From Eumeta japonica (lineage: Eukaryota > Arthropoda > Insecta > Lepidoptera > Psychidae), in the NCBI GenBank assembly GCA_005406025.1, contig BGZK01000700.1, positions 1-64,000 on the forward strand: a DNA stretch of 64,000 bases, read 5' to 3'. The stretch's first letter is position 1, and each line of letters begins with the position of its first letter. Shown one piece after another: positions 54,420 to 63,650 of the stretch. The position numbers and the translations under genes were made by a program. A model generated the notes under the pieces. It was not told where the DNA came from. It worked only from the letters and a program-made list of their open reading frames with translations, and did not search any database.

Positions 54420-54900
54420 ATTATCTAAAGTTTGTTTCTTATTAAAATAGTACCAGATCCATTTTTCACATGAAGAAGTGAAAATTTCACATATTTTGTG
54501 TTATTCCTATTAAGAAGTAAATTATTTACAGTTAACCAGTTTTCAATTTTGAAGATAACAATGTTCACGTCGTCATAATTGTGTGGATGTTTTTTTGACT
54601 TTGAATAATAAACTGGTATCACCTGCAAACAGTACTATCTCATGAATATCCTTAACAAGGCTAGGTAAATAATTAGCATAAACTAAATACAGGAATAGAC
54701 CGAGAATCAATCCTTGCAGCACCCCCATGCAGACCAGACGATTTCATGGCATTGACATCGACCCTCTGAATCCTAGTAGGCAAGCATTTTACCAGAAAAT
54801 CGAGTGCATGCCCCGTAACTCCATAATGATGTAGGTTCCAAATCCTGATCCTCTTATTTTGCGATATGGAACCCATAAAAAAGAAGGTTGCCATCTACGG
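54420..54900 (-). mobile_element. Jockey-like reverse transcriptase fragment, antisense in the receptor intron
   Basis: On the minus strand the palm region can be read across frames: IWNLHHYGVTGHALDFLVKC, then TRIQRVDVNAMKSSG. The catalytic box is FAGD where the family has FADD, followed by NYDDVNIVIFKIENWLTVNN and LLLNRNNTKYVKF. At least two frame changes and stops break it, and the first catalytic Asp of the pair is Gly. The end overlaps in homology with the start of the relic at 19.52 kb (both contain the LLLN...TKxVKF segment), so the two represent one family. It is 5'- and 3'-truncated. Confidence 0.8.
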
Positions 54901-55078
54901 ACGCTTTAAGAAGTGCAGTCTTTTATGCTAGCTTTACATTTTAACTTACAACTATTTCTAATTGCTCTCTTTTTGTATTCATATATAAATTTAAATAAAT
55001 TTGTACCAAGATTTGCCTAAAACGTTCAATGCATTTATAGACCCAATAAGCTAACTGCAGGAATTTGTCACTTTTCAG

Positions 55079-56605
55079 ATGATGACACTATGCTTGGGTG
55101 CAGGCGCATTAGCGAACTGTCCCAGTGGCTGCAGTTGCAACGACGACACGCTGGTCGTAGTGTGCGAGGAGAGCCGTCTCGACGTGCTACCGATTGCTCT
55201 CAACCCTTCCATCCAGCGCCTCATCATTCGCAATAATAAGATCAAGACTATCGACAGTTCAATGCAGTTCTACGCCGACTTACAACATCTCGATCTTTCG
55301 CAGAACCATCTTGTCAGTATTCCCAACCGTAGTTTCGCATATCAAAGAAAATTGCAGGAACTGCATCTCAACCGAAACAAGATCTCAGCCGTCTCTAACG
55401 CCACCTTCCAGGGATTGACCGCTCTCACCGTCTTAAACTTGCGACGTAACTTCCTTGAAGAGCTGGGCCCTGGTGTGTTCGCCACTCTGCCACGCCTCGA
55501 AGAGTTAAACATCGGCCAGAACCGGATCTCGCGACTCGATCCTCGCGCTTTCGCTGGACTTTCTGCTCTGCGCATCCTATACATTGACGATAACCAGTTG
55601 AACGCTGTGCCTACCACTTCGTTTGCTCTACTCGGTTCGCTCGCGGAACTGCACGTCGGTCTCAACGCATTCTCATCGCTGTCAGATGACGCGTTTGCGG
55701 GCCTCAACCGGTTATCTGTACTCGATCTAAACGGCGCTGGCCTCTCCAACATAAGCGAGCATGCTTTTCGCGGCCTGCCTGGCCTGCGTAGTCTCAACTT
55801 ATTCGGCAACAGACTCGATACGGTGCCCACTCACCAGCTCGCCGTTCTCACTAGGCTCGAGGAATTGTATATCGGACAGAATGACTTTACAGTACTAGAG
55901 AAAAATTCATTTAATGGACTTAAGAATCTAAAATTTTTAGACGTGACTGGAGCTCTGCAATTGGAACGTATAGAAAAGGGAGCATTTGACGACAACGTAA
56001 ATCTAGAAACCGTCGGTTTCGCCAACAACAAGAAATTAACAGCAATCGAAGACGGCACATTTGTCGGTCTTCCTAAATTGAAACATGTCACTTTGAGAGA
56101 CAATGCGATCGTGACACTCGGCGAAACCGTATTCGTTGGTAAAGAATTGAAACAGGTGGATCTCAGTGACAATCCACTCGTGTGTGACTGCCGCCTATTA
56201 TGGCTACAGGAGCTACTCAGTGAGAAAAGCAATTTCAGTACGGCACAGTGCGCTGCACCCGATCATCTCAAGGACCGACCGCTACGCACGCTCGCCGCTG
56301 ATGAACTGGGTTGTGTGCTACACGACTCGCGTCAACAGACCATCATATGTATTGCATTAGCAGTAGCCGGCGCTGCACTGACCGTACTCTGTATTGTTCT
56401 TTACAAATATCGTAAAAATATGCGTGAAAAGCTCAAAGATTATAAATTGAACAAACGCGCTATACGTAAAGATCTCGAGTATCAAAAGACGTTCTCGACA
56501 GAAGAGGACTATATCGTACGCGGTATCCATCCCGGGCAATACCCAGCACCGCCGGCGCCGCCGCATGCGCCAGGCCTTCGGCCTATTCCCGTCACCGAGC
56601 TGTAG
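55079..56605 (+). CDS. caps/trn: LRR transmembrane receptor, tartan/capricious type (main coding exon)
   Basis: This is a single-pass cell-surface adhesion/recognition protein. Counting from the first codon, the segments are: end of a signal peptide (1-12), LRRNT cysteines (C14, C18, C20, C29), about 13 LRRs of ~24 residues (45-367), LRRCT cysteines (C369, C371, C391, C412), a membrane helix (about 421-442) and a cytoplasmic tail (443-508) with EYQKTF...EDY and a final TEL. N-glycosylation sequons are at N83, N107, N224 and N385. From memory of the family, the LRRNT region (LDVLPIALNPSIQRL) and the tail motif closely resemble Drosophila Tartan and Capricious, which act in axon targeting and compartment affinity. 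I cannot tell which of the two. The exon begins exactly at a CAG acceptor, so residue 1 is probably not the true start. The proposed exon 1 adds 20 residues, giving 528 in total. The TAG stop may be leaky. Confidence 0.93.
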   Translation: MMTLCLGAGALANCPSGCSCNDDTLVVVCEESRLDVLPIALNPSIQRLIIRNNKIKTIDSSMQFYADLQHLDLSQNHLVSIPNRSFAYQRKLQELHLNRNKISAVSNATFQGLTALTVLNLRRNFLEELGPGVFATLPRLEELNIGQNRISRLDPRAFAGLSALRILYIDDNQLNAVPTTSFALLGSLAELHVGLNAFSSLSDDAFAGLNRLSVLDLNGAGLSNISEHAFRGLPGLRSLNLFGNRLDTVPTHQLAVLTRLEELYIGQNDFTVLEKNSFNGLKNLKFLDVTGALQLERIEKGAFDDNVNLETVGFANNKKLTAIEDGTFVGLPKLKHVTLRDNAIVTLGETVFVGKELKQVDLSDNPLVCDCRLLWLQELLSEKSNFSTAQCAAPDHLKDRPLRTLAADELGCVLHDSRQQTIICIALAVAGAALTVLCIVLYKYRKNMREKLKDYKLNKRAIRKDLEYQKTFSTEEDYIVRGIHPGQYPAPPAPPHAPGLRPIPVTEL

Positions 56606-56682
56606 CTAGAGCTTTACGCCTCCCCGAGCGTATTCTTCATGTCGGGCGGTGGGTCAGCACGGCGCCCGCAACGCTCGGGGGG
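56603..56682 (+). promoter_or_regulatory. Candidate leaky stop: TAG-CTA context plus downstream hairpin
   Basis: The stop is TAG followed by CTAG, and CTA after a stop is a known readthrough-favouring context. Fifteen bases after the stop an arm at 56620-56631 (CTCCCCGAGCGT) pairs with 56671-56682 (ACGCTCGGGGGG). This gives 12 bp with one T-G wobble. Inside the 39-nt loop, CGGGCG (56643-56648) pairs with CGCCCG (56663-56668). Stable stem-loops just after the stop are reported for readthrough genes such as Drosophila headcase. The pairing is seen directly; its effect is inferred. Confidence 0.6.
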
Positions 56683-57058
56683 CGGCGGCACGGGTGGCAC
56701 TCTGCCGGCTAACGGGTTTACGTACCTGGGCGGAGAACGAGCGCTGCCCGCGCACACACTCAATAACGGTGCACCTGCGCATGCACATACACATCACCTA
56801 AACAACGGGTCATTGCGCTCATTACGTGACCTAAAAGCGCGCCACCACGTGCCGCACCCGGACAATTTCCAACGCAACGTAGATTCGCGCTTCTCTCGCA
56901 AGCAGGAGAACGGCTACTTACGGCCCTCGGAGACGACGCTGGGCCTGGAGCGGCGCGGCGCGGGCGGCGACTCCGACTACAACGAGCCCGAGTACTCGGT
57001 TATCGCGGAGGGGTGCTACACGCGCGACTGCCCGCATTCTAACACTTTCAACTGCTGA
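56606..57058 (+). CDS. In-frame C-terminal extension after the TAG stop (candidate readthrough region)
   Basis: Directly after the TAG at 56603-56605 the same frame stays open for 150 codons until TGA at 57056-57058. The peptide looks like a real cytoplasmic tail. It has a Gly/Arg-rich start, two LNNG motifs around a His/Ala segment, a basic middle (RDLKARHH, RFSRKQENGYLRP) and an acidic, tyrosine-rich end with DYNEPEYSVI and several Cys near the C-terminus. YSVI fits the YxxPhi sorting pattern. Base composition is as GC-rich as the upstream exon and falls sharply after the TGA. An internal ATG at 56639 would give 139 residues, but it would not be expected to initiate downstream of a 500-codon ORF. 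Translation by readthrough is the simplest explanation. A recent nonsense change or an assembly error are the alternatives. Confidence 0.7.
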   Translation, partial: LELYASPSVFFMSGGGSARRPQRSGGGGTGGTLPANGFTYLGGERALPAHTLNNGAPAHAHTHHLNNGSLRSLRDLKARHHVPHPDNFQRNVDSRFSRKQENGYLRPSETTLGLERRGAGGDSDYNEPEYSVIAEGCYTRDCPHSNTFNC

Positions 57059-58942
57059 GCGTAACGGACTCTAAATATTTTGTGATCTTGCAATTTTAGC
57101 AATAATTCTTCATTCCATAAGTCGCGTAGGTAGTGGCACGCGGCCGAGGACGCTGGTGCGCCGGCCGCTCGAGATCAATTTCGAAAGTACTTTATTTGTA
57201 AATTAGGTAGTGGCGTACGTTTCAACGTGAGTTGGTGGAGCGTTCTTTTTATGAAAGTGAAACTTTCATAGGAGCGGCGCACGGTCGATGTACAGACTAG
57301 TCGTGTCGAGGAGGCCCGGTCGGTTCTCCTTTCCTTGAATTTGTACAAAAACCATTCCATGAAATCTTTTAATATCTAATATTTTATTTATAAGCGTGCG
57401 TTAAATAAGACACCAATATGAAAATATTAGATAAATGAATGTAAATATATTTATACATATATTGATAAATATTTATAAAATTTCATACGATCTTGCTCTT
57501 CTAATATTGTCATACGATAATTTAGAATTTCTGATATTTTATTGTTTATAACGTCGACTGATAGGAACGTGTTCTGCATTTCACGACTTGAAATAGTTCA
57601 ATGTCCACTGTATATTTATGGCGCACTAAACATTTCTTGTATATTATAATATACTTAACACGTATATTTAAGAATATGGAGCTTGTGAAATGTTTTTTAG
57701 TGCAAAAAAATAAATAAGTAAATAAAAGCAATCAATTGCAAGCTCCATTTTCTAACAAACATTTTGTACTGCTCAAATTTTATGAAATCATTGCGACTCC
57801 AGCACACTTCTTTTACGATAAAACACTCTTGTATTGTGATGAGATAGGTCTACAGTATTTTTATTTCAATTTTTATGCTACATCCAATGATAAATATCAA
57901 GTGTCTCAATTCTTTAAAGCCGTTTGGCGTTTTCATGATACAAGTTTTTACGTACTGTAACAACATTGCTGAGATAAAACCAAACGTATTTCTTTGCACA
58001 GTCTGTTGATATTTGTACATAATGGGAAAACGAAGACTTCCTTACTGAGGCATTAAGCGCGATGTCAAGTGTTAGTGCCTAGAAAATGCCTGAATAAAGT
58101 ATACAAGGAATACTTAATACATATGATGAAAATGTGATTAGTATGTACACATCCGAGGTTATGAATAGCTCATCAGTCATTCTCTACTTTATTGTAGTTA
58201 TTACCTACATACGAACTCGATAAATATAAAGTACATCAAAAATCTTACCTTTGGTTTCATTTGTTAACTTTACAAGCACCTATCGATATACAATTTTATT
58301 AAAATGGAAATTAAACTCATTTATTATTTGGATGTAATTTAATTTTTTTAATTTTTTTGTGTACTGTATCCATTGATACTAGACACCTATGTACCTATTT
58401 AAATTTTTTTCTCCTAATCGTTTTATACTGCATGGAATAAAAATCTGAAAGGAGATCCGAGAAAAAAATTAATCTTAAAATTTCAGCTGAAGGCAGATTA
58501 AGGTTAGAGAAATATATTAGACAAGAGGATAAGCAGGAAAGGTAAATTAGGATCAGGTATATATAGACAGAGGAGACAGATGCCAATCGGCCAACGGTTT
58601 TCGGTTCCTACGAGGGAAACAGGTGATTAATTAAAATGAATAAGTACAAACATTTTAAGAATTGATCTTGATTTAGCTACCTGAGCGTGATATTATCATT
58701 TACATAAAGCCAGTAAAATGTTGACAATCAGGAAACGAACTGCTGTCGTTTAGAACTGAGACTCTGTGGAATTTTTGGGGTTATGACTTACATCAATTCA
58801 ATGACTTTTTATAAATTCCTTGATTTACACATTGTAATTCCTTAATTCATTCTCTGGATGGCGCATCACCAGATCACACCAACCAATTTCAAGCTGTAAA
58901 CCAGAGAATCCCGAATGTGAAAAATGCAAATAGTAACTATCT
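57059..58942 (+). other. 3'UTR and downstream flank of the LRR receptor gene
   Basis: The sequence turns AT-rich after the distal TGA. Candidate AATAAA signals are at 57709-57714, 57721-57726 and 58093-58098; which one is used cannot be decided here. The first kilobase holds a Pumilio-type TGTAAATA (57440-57447), a K-box-like TGTGAT (near 57080), ATTTA-rich stretches around 57380-57480 and a 9-bp hairpin at 57250-57270. If the proximal TAG is the usual stop, the readthrough ORF would also be 3'UTR. Nothing else is recognisable before the mariner at 58943. Confidence 0.45.
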
Positions 58943-60204
58943 CTAAGGTAGGGGAAAATTTATTTTTCTAGTTTTATATACCAAATTTAAGATAACTTTA
59001 AATATAATTTAATTATAATTCATAAATGTCATTTTGATTTGTTGCCATTTTGTAGCATTTGTTGCATTGTTACCATAATCCCATTGCTGTATAAATATTG
59101 GGTTTGGAACTTCTGATCAAAAAAAACAGCAATAAGTAGTCCTCTCTTGATGTTAACCTAACATTAAAGAATAAAAGACCAAAACAGGTGAAAATCTAAG
59201 GATACAAGATCGGGCTGTATACTGGATGCATTAACACTTAAACCACGCTCTCAATATTTGCTGACTGGCTAAAAATGTTTGTGGTCTAGTGTTATCATGG
59301 TAAAAAACCACAACCTTTATATTGTTCGATTCCGGCCGTTATTTCTTTACTTATTGCTTGGGTCTCATCAGCTGTTGGCAGTAGAGATCCGAATTAATGA
59401 TTTTGCCCGGCGATAAAAGCTCATAATTAATAATTCCCTTACAATTCCATTATACACAACTTATTGCGAGTTAATCCGGATTTCGCTATTGTTTGTAAAG
59501 CTCTACAAGCTTGCCTTTTGACCATGATCTTTTTCGGACGTTCTTGGCATAGATAATCCATTTTTCATAAGCAGCGATCACCCTTTTCAAAAACGGTTCG
59601 GTATCATTACGATTCAATAGAGAATCGCAAATAAGTACACCATTAATCACATTTCTTTCAGTGAGCTCGTGTGTAACTCAAGCATCGAGCTTTATTGTAT
59701 ATCCTGTTTTTTTTTTTTCCAATGGGTCAAAACTGTTTTGCGGTCAAACCCCAGCTCTTCAGCTATGTCGTAAGAACTAATATGCCGATCTTGCTGTACT
59801 TTTTCGAAAATGGCATCAACTTTATCCGTAACAGGTCGACCAGAGCGAGGTTATCTTTGGCATCAAAATTACCTGACTGAAAACGCGCGAACCAATTTTA
59901 TTTTGCTCTTACCGATACTCCATGAGGTGTATAAACGTTAGAAATTTATTTTTTGCGGCTTGTGTTGCATTTTTCCTTTTCTTCTGTAAACCTGAAAATG
60001 TGTCTAATTTCTACGTTAGATTTACTCATTTTGATGTTCAGAAAAACAATAAAAAAAATGGCGGAACACAATTTTTACTTTTAATCTTTCTTTTTAAAAT
60101 GTCATCTATTTAATGGCATCAAAACTAACCAGATACAAACAGCACAAAGAGATTTTACTGAACTTTTACTTATAAAATACGAAAACACTTAGTCCCCAAC
60201 CTAA
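58943..60204 (-). mobile_element. Nearly full-length but dead mariner transposon
   Basis: The right end at 60204 reads, on the minus strand, TTAGGTTGGGGACTAAGTG, a mariner-type terminus next to TA. The left end near 58943 carries the degenerate counterpart TAAGGTAGGGG. The ~1.26-kb length fits mariner. The transposase runs on the minus strand from about 60030 (MSKSNVEIRHIF) through the HTH/linker (NWFARFQSGNFDAKDN) in several frames. The second catalytic block is HDNTRPQT, and the third is HPVYSPILYP where HPPYSPDLAP is usual, so the last Asp is lost. It ends with LTSRED- and FFDQKF-like pieces near 59060. Multiple stops and frameshifts make it inactive. Confidence 0.85.
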
Positions 60205-60579
60205 TATTATATGCCCAATGTAGTGAAAGGAAATTACCAAAAATTCATTAGTTCACATGCCGGATGTGCTTCGGCGGAATTATTATATAGTTATTATTAC
60301 CATGAAACATTTTTATGTTTCAAATATTTGAAGTCAATGCTTGATGTATGATTTAAAAGAATTAAAGGGGAGTGCGTGTCGGATGAGTTATTGCTACGTT
60401 TTTCAAAAGCAACTCAATTGAAATGCTATTTTCGATAATTATTTCAGTTAATTATAACTATTACTGATATATTTATCTCGTAAGCCATAGCATTACACTT
60501 TAAATACGTCATTAATTAATTTTTTTAAGACATTAGTATTACCACTCATTCCGAATGCTGATTCATATATCTACCTTTG

Positions 60580-61610
60580 AATTATAAATGCGAAAGTTTA
60601 AATGGATGTTTGTTGCTGAATCACACTAGAACGACTGCACGGATCTAGGTGACATTTGGCATAGAACGCAGATAGATCATAGTCTGGATTAGCGCAGACT
60701 ACGACTAAACGGAAACGGCTACAAAACCGAAATCGAACATCAAATCGGATTGAAATTGGAATTCTTGACACTGATAAAACTACTGACTTCTTTAACATAG
60801 GTTTTTCGTACATTTGTCTTAATTGATTACATATACATATGTAAAACGAATATTGCGCAAAGATTGTGGGATGCCTGATTTTTTATTATTATTAAATCCA
60901 TTGTTTTATTATTATTAATAAGACTAGCCGGCCCGGCAGATATTTTTTTGCCATTTCTTGTGGTTTACTCATGTAGTTAATGCACGCAGCTCTGCCAGCA
61001 TGGATGTAAAATGAATTAACTTCACCTTTTGCATAGATTATGTCAACTTCGATATCGTCTCGCGTAGGATTCCGGTCCCGGACATAATTTTGATTCTACA
61101 CCCGTTTTCGGCCCCCGTCCTGTTGTCAATATCGGTCCTGGCCCCGATCTCGCTTTCAATTCCGATTCTGTTATCAGCCACTCTTCTGTTTAAAAGGAAG
61201 CCGAGGCAAATGCTAGTATCAAAATAAAATATAAGCTTTATTTTTCGGTGATCGTGCAACTTTCTATTATTTGAAGGATTATTAAAATCGTCCCAGGAAT
61301 ATAAATTCACGGATAAAACCGGGGACAGATGTTGACAACTTTATTTACTCATAAATGATGTAGCTATTCATTAATGCAAGAATTTTCAGAATCAGTCCAG
61401 CAGTTCGATTTAGTAATACAAATACAAGGATAAAACCGGGGATAATGCTGGTTTTTGTAATTGAAGTTTTTTGATACAACGCTCTCATAAAATATTTGAG
61501 TTATTTTATGAGAGAGTTGTATCAAAAATATCGCTTTTAATTCCGATCCTAGTCACGTTCTAGATTCTGTTCCTGATTCCACATCGTTTTACAATCCCTT
61601 CAAGCCGTTT
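60580..61610 (+). repeat. Composite cluster of dispersed lepidopteran repeats
   Basis: Three pieces lie in series. The first (60580-60710) has GCGAAAGTTTAAATGGATG and a weak CGGATCTAGGTGACATTTGG core. The second starts at ACTAGCCGGCCCGGCAGA (60924) and passes into a degenerate TTCCGATCTCG tract (61045-61200) ending AAATGCTAGTATCAAAATAA. The third carries GGATAAAACCGGGGA twice (61312 and 61430) and another TTCCGATCC tract (61535-61605). They resemble widespread insect TE-derived repeats; family names are not assigned. Confidence 0.6.
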
Positions 61611-61721
61611 GTACGTGGTTAAATGAAAAAGATCCAAGCAAACTTTCTTATTAATATAGTTTTTTAATAGTAACATATCGCGGATTCGCCCTTTGTGAAC
61701 GCAACAAACTCCTTAATTTTT

Positions 61722-62455
61722 AGGGTTCCGAACCAAAATGGAAAAACGGAACCCTTATAGTGTCGTCATGTCCGACCCTCCGTCCGTCCACTTGTCACAG
61801 GCATTTTATTTAAAAACTACTAGACCTATATTGATGAAATTTATAGTGTAGATGTTTTGTATTAGCTGCTACTTCTTTTGGTAGTTAAATAATAAAAATA
61901 AGTATTTCTACGGTGAGTACTCCATACATGTAACAGAATGTGAAAAAAAAATTTTTCGAAACATCAACGAATGGTACATACTTCGACAGTTCTTTTACAT
62001 TTTAAGATTTTTAAGCAATTTTTCTGATTACGTGAATAATTTCGGAAATGATCGCTCCGAAAATTACAGAAATTTTCCCCCCTCTATTTTCTAAACCGTA
62101 TGTACAAATATATATGAGTAAAATTACAAAGGTAGCGCTTAATAAATACTTTCAACGAAAATTATTTTGAACATAAACACATATACCGTTTTTGAGTTAT
62201 TGCCGAAAAAACAGGGCTTCTCAACAAAAGGACGTAAGTGCCTTGCAGATACGCTGTTTTGCTAATGCATTATAGTTTAAGTTTTATAGTAATAGTCGAC
62301 ATACCTACTTGTTTTTCAAGTTATAGGCGACTAAAGACCTTATAACTATTTTGTGTAGGAAACATGGAAAAAGTGTAACTATGTACTTTTTTCATTTGTT
62401 GTGCATTTCTTTGTAATAATAGCTTTGGAACCCTATAATGAGCATGTTTTTACAG
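61722..62455 (+). repeat. Dispersed lepidopteran-type repeat, copy B
   Basis: It starts TAGGGTTCCGAACCAAAATGG and runs parallel to copy A through the GGAACCCTTATAGTGTCGTC block to GGAACCCTATAATGAGCATG. It is diverged from copy A by substitutions and short indels. This copy keeps the GGTTCCG start better than copy A does. It is noncoding. Confidence 0.75.
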
Positions 62456-62739
62456 TTAATAGGTTTAACAGTTTTCTTAACTCCCATTTTTATGTCTAAG
62501 TGGACATAATATACATAATAAAAATTTAATTTTATAATGATAAACTAGCATTAAAATGAACACTATTTAGACAGTTTAGAATTCGATGACAATGCCAAAA
62601 AAAAGCAAAAAATAAATATTGATATAAAAAAATCAGATAAACCAAATTTTTTAAAACGGGCTTAATAAATGTAAAGTACATGAGTCAATCTGAAAGTTCT
62701 TAGAAAATCAGAAACTGAGAAAACCAGCAAGTTATTTCT

Positions 62740-63650
62740 GTTATTTACTGTTTTTCAAAATAGTGTCCGTTGAGATCGCTGCAATCGATGGAACCACTGA
62801 GAGAAACGCTGCCCGTTCGCACATAAACCACTTTCTCTGAAGTTTTTCTTTTATTTTAGGAAATAAATAAAAGTCGCATGGTATGAGGTCGGGGCTGTAA
62901 GACGGGTGAGGCGTTGGCACGATGAAGGAAAATCCTATTACGTGCTCGTTTTTCCAAACTTTTTCTAAAAAAAAAGGCAAACAAATGTTAGTGTAACAGT
63001 CTGCAGCGACTGTTTTTTTTATCTCCTAAAATATTTGTTGTATAATGACTAGTTTAATAGGCAAGTCCTTGCAAGTAAACACCCACTGAGCAGACTGTAT
63101 TTTAGTTTCAGGATCGTAACAGCAAATTCAGCTTTCTTCACCTGTAACTATGTAGTATACAATATTTGAGGCATCACAGGCAAATTTTTGCATCATTTCG
63201 CGGCATCAATTTATATGGCGGACTTTTTAAGCTTCGGTCCAATTATTAGATATCCACGACGTAGCAAAGCTTCTTGACCGGTAAAGGTTCATGAAGGATT
63301 TTATGCACCTGACTCATACCGATGCCAAAGCTTGTCCAAATCTGCTAGTAGGTCATTCTTTTGTTAGTCTCTATCATGAGCCGCACAGCACTGATGTTGT
63401 CTTCGGTCGTCGCCGTAGAAGAACATCCCTCACGCAAATCATCAGTCAGATTAGTGAGTCCTTGTGTCACTAGTTAAACCAGTTCAAACAAAGGCAAGGG
63501 AAGAAGAATCATCATGGAAGACGAACCAAAGTCTGTTATATGAAAAAAATACAAAATTACTTTTTCGATGATTTAAGTGGCAACGAAAGTCATAGAAAAT
63601 CATTGCTGAAAATTTTCTCGCATTACATTCATGTTGATGTTAGACAAACA
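62740..63650 (-). mobile_element. Second mariner-type transposase relic (SETMAR-like lineage)
   Basis: On the minus strand the order of blocks is that of a DD34D mariner transposase: an N-terminal FYDFRCHLNH piece near 63590, LIDDLREG, then TATTEDNISAVRLMIETN. Next comes the HTH QIRTSLGIGMSQVHKILHE (63380-63300), then VKKLC. The first catalytic block reads TGEES followed by a stop where TGDETW is expected. After a damaged middle with no recognisable second-Asp block comes HPSYSPDLIPCDFYLFPKIK near 62900, where the third Asp is intact. Frameshifts and in-frame stops disable it. It is a different subfamily from the mariner at 58943-60204. Terminal repeats were not located. Confidence 0.8.

Larger units (their letters stand above)
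46366..55078 (+). other. Predicted intron of the LRR receptor gene (8.7 kb)
   Basis: This is the interval between the proposed donor GTCAGT (46366) and the acceptor CTTTTCAG (55071-55078). A perfect CTAAC branch-point consensus lies at 55051-55055, about 24 nt before the acceptor. The intron is AT-rich and contains a hairpin MITE (46944-47184), a CA-rich tract (48.77-48.96 kb), a GC-richer block at 52.0-52.3 kb, a cluster of AGGTCA-like half-sites (53464-53540), a TACA microsatellite (54.2 kb) and an antisense RT relic (54.42-54.90 kb). No other exon is supported inside it. The 3' end is well supported; the 5' end depends on the exon 1 call. Confidence 0.55.

Noticed and set aside
55342..56232. 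Long minus-strand ORFs opposite the LRR exon (162 and 133 codons)
   Set aside because: They are mirror frames of a clearly coding LRR sequence; their peptides show no domain and follow the sense codon pattern.
56500..56680. A small intron removing the TAG
   Set aside because: The possible GT sites (such as 56523) have poor context and no AG nearby has a pyrimidine tract; the 56523-56605 pair would be 83 nt and break the frame. RNA data could still overturn this.
56639..57058. Independent gene starting at the ATG 56639
   Set aside because: It is in the same frame as the receptor and the 11 codons between TAG and ATG are also open, with no promoter or acceptor between. An extension of the receptor explains it better.
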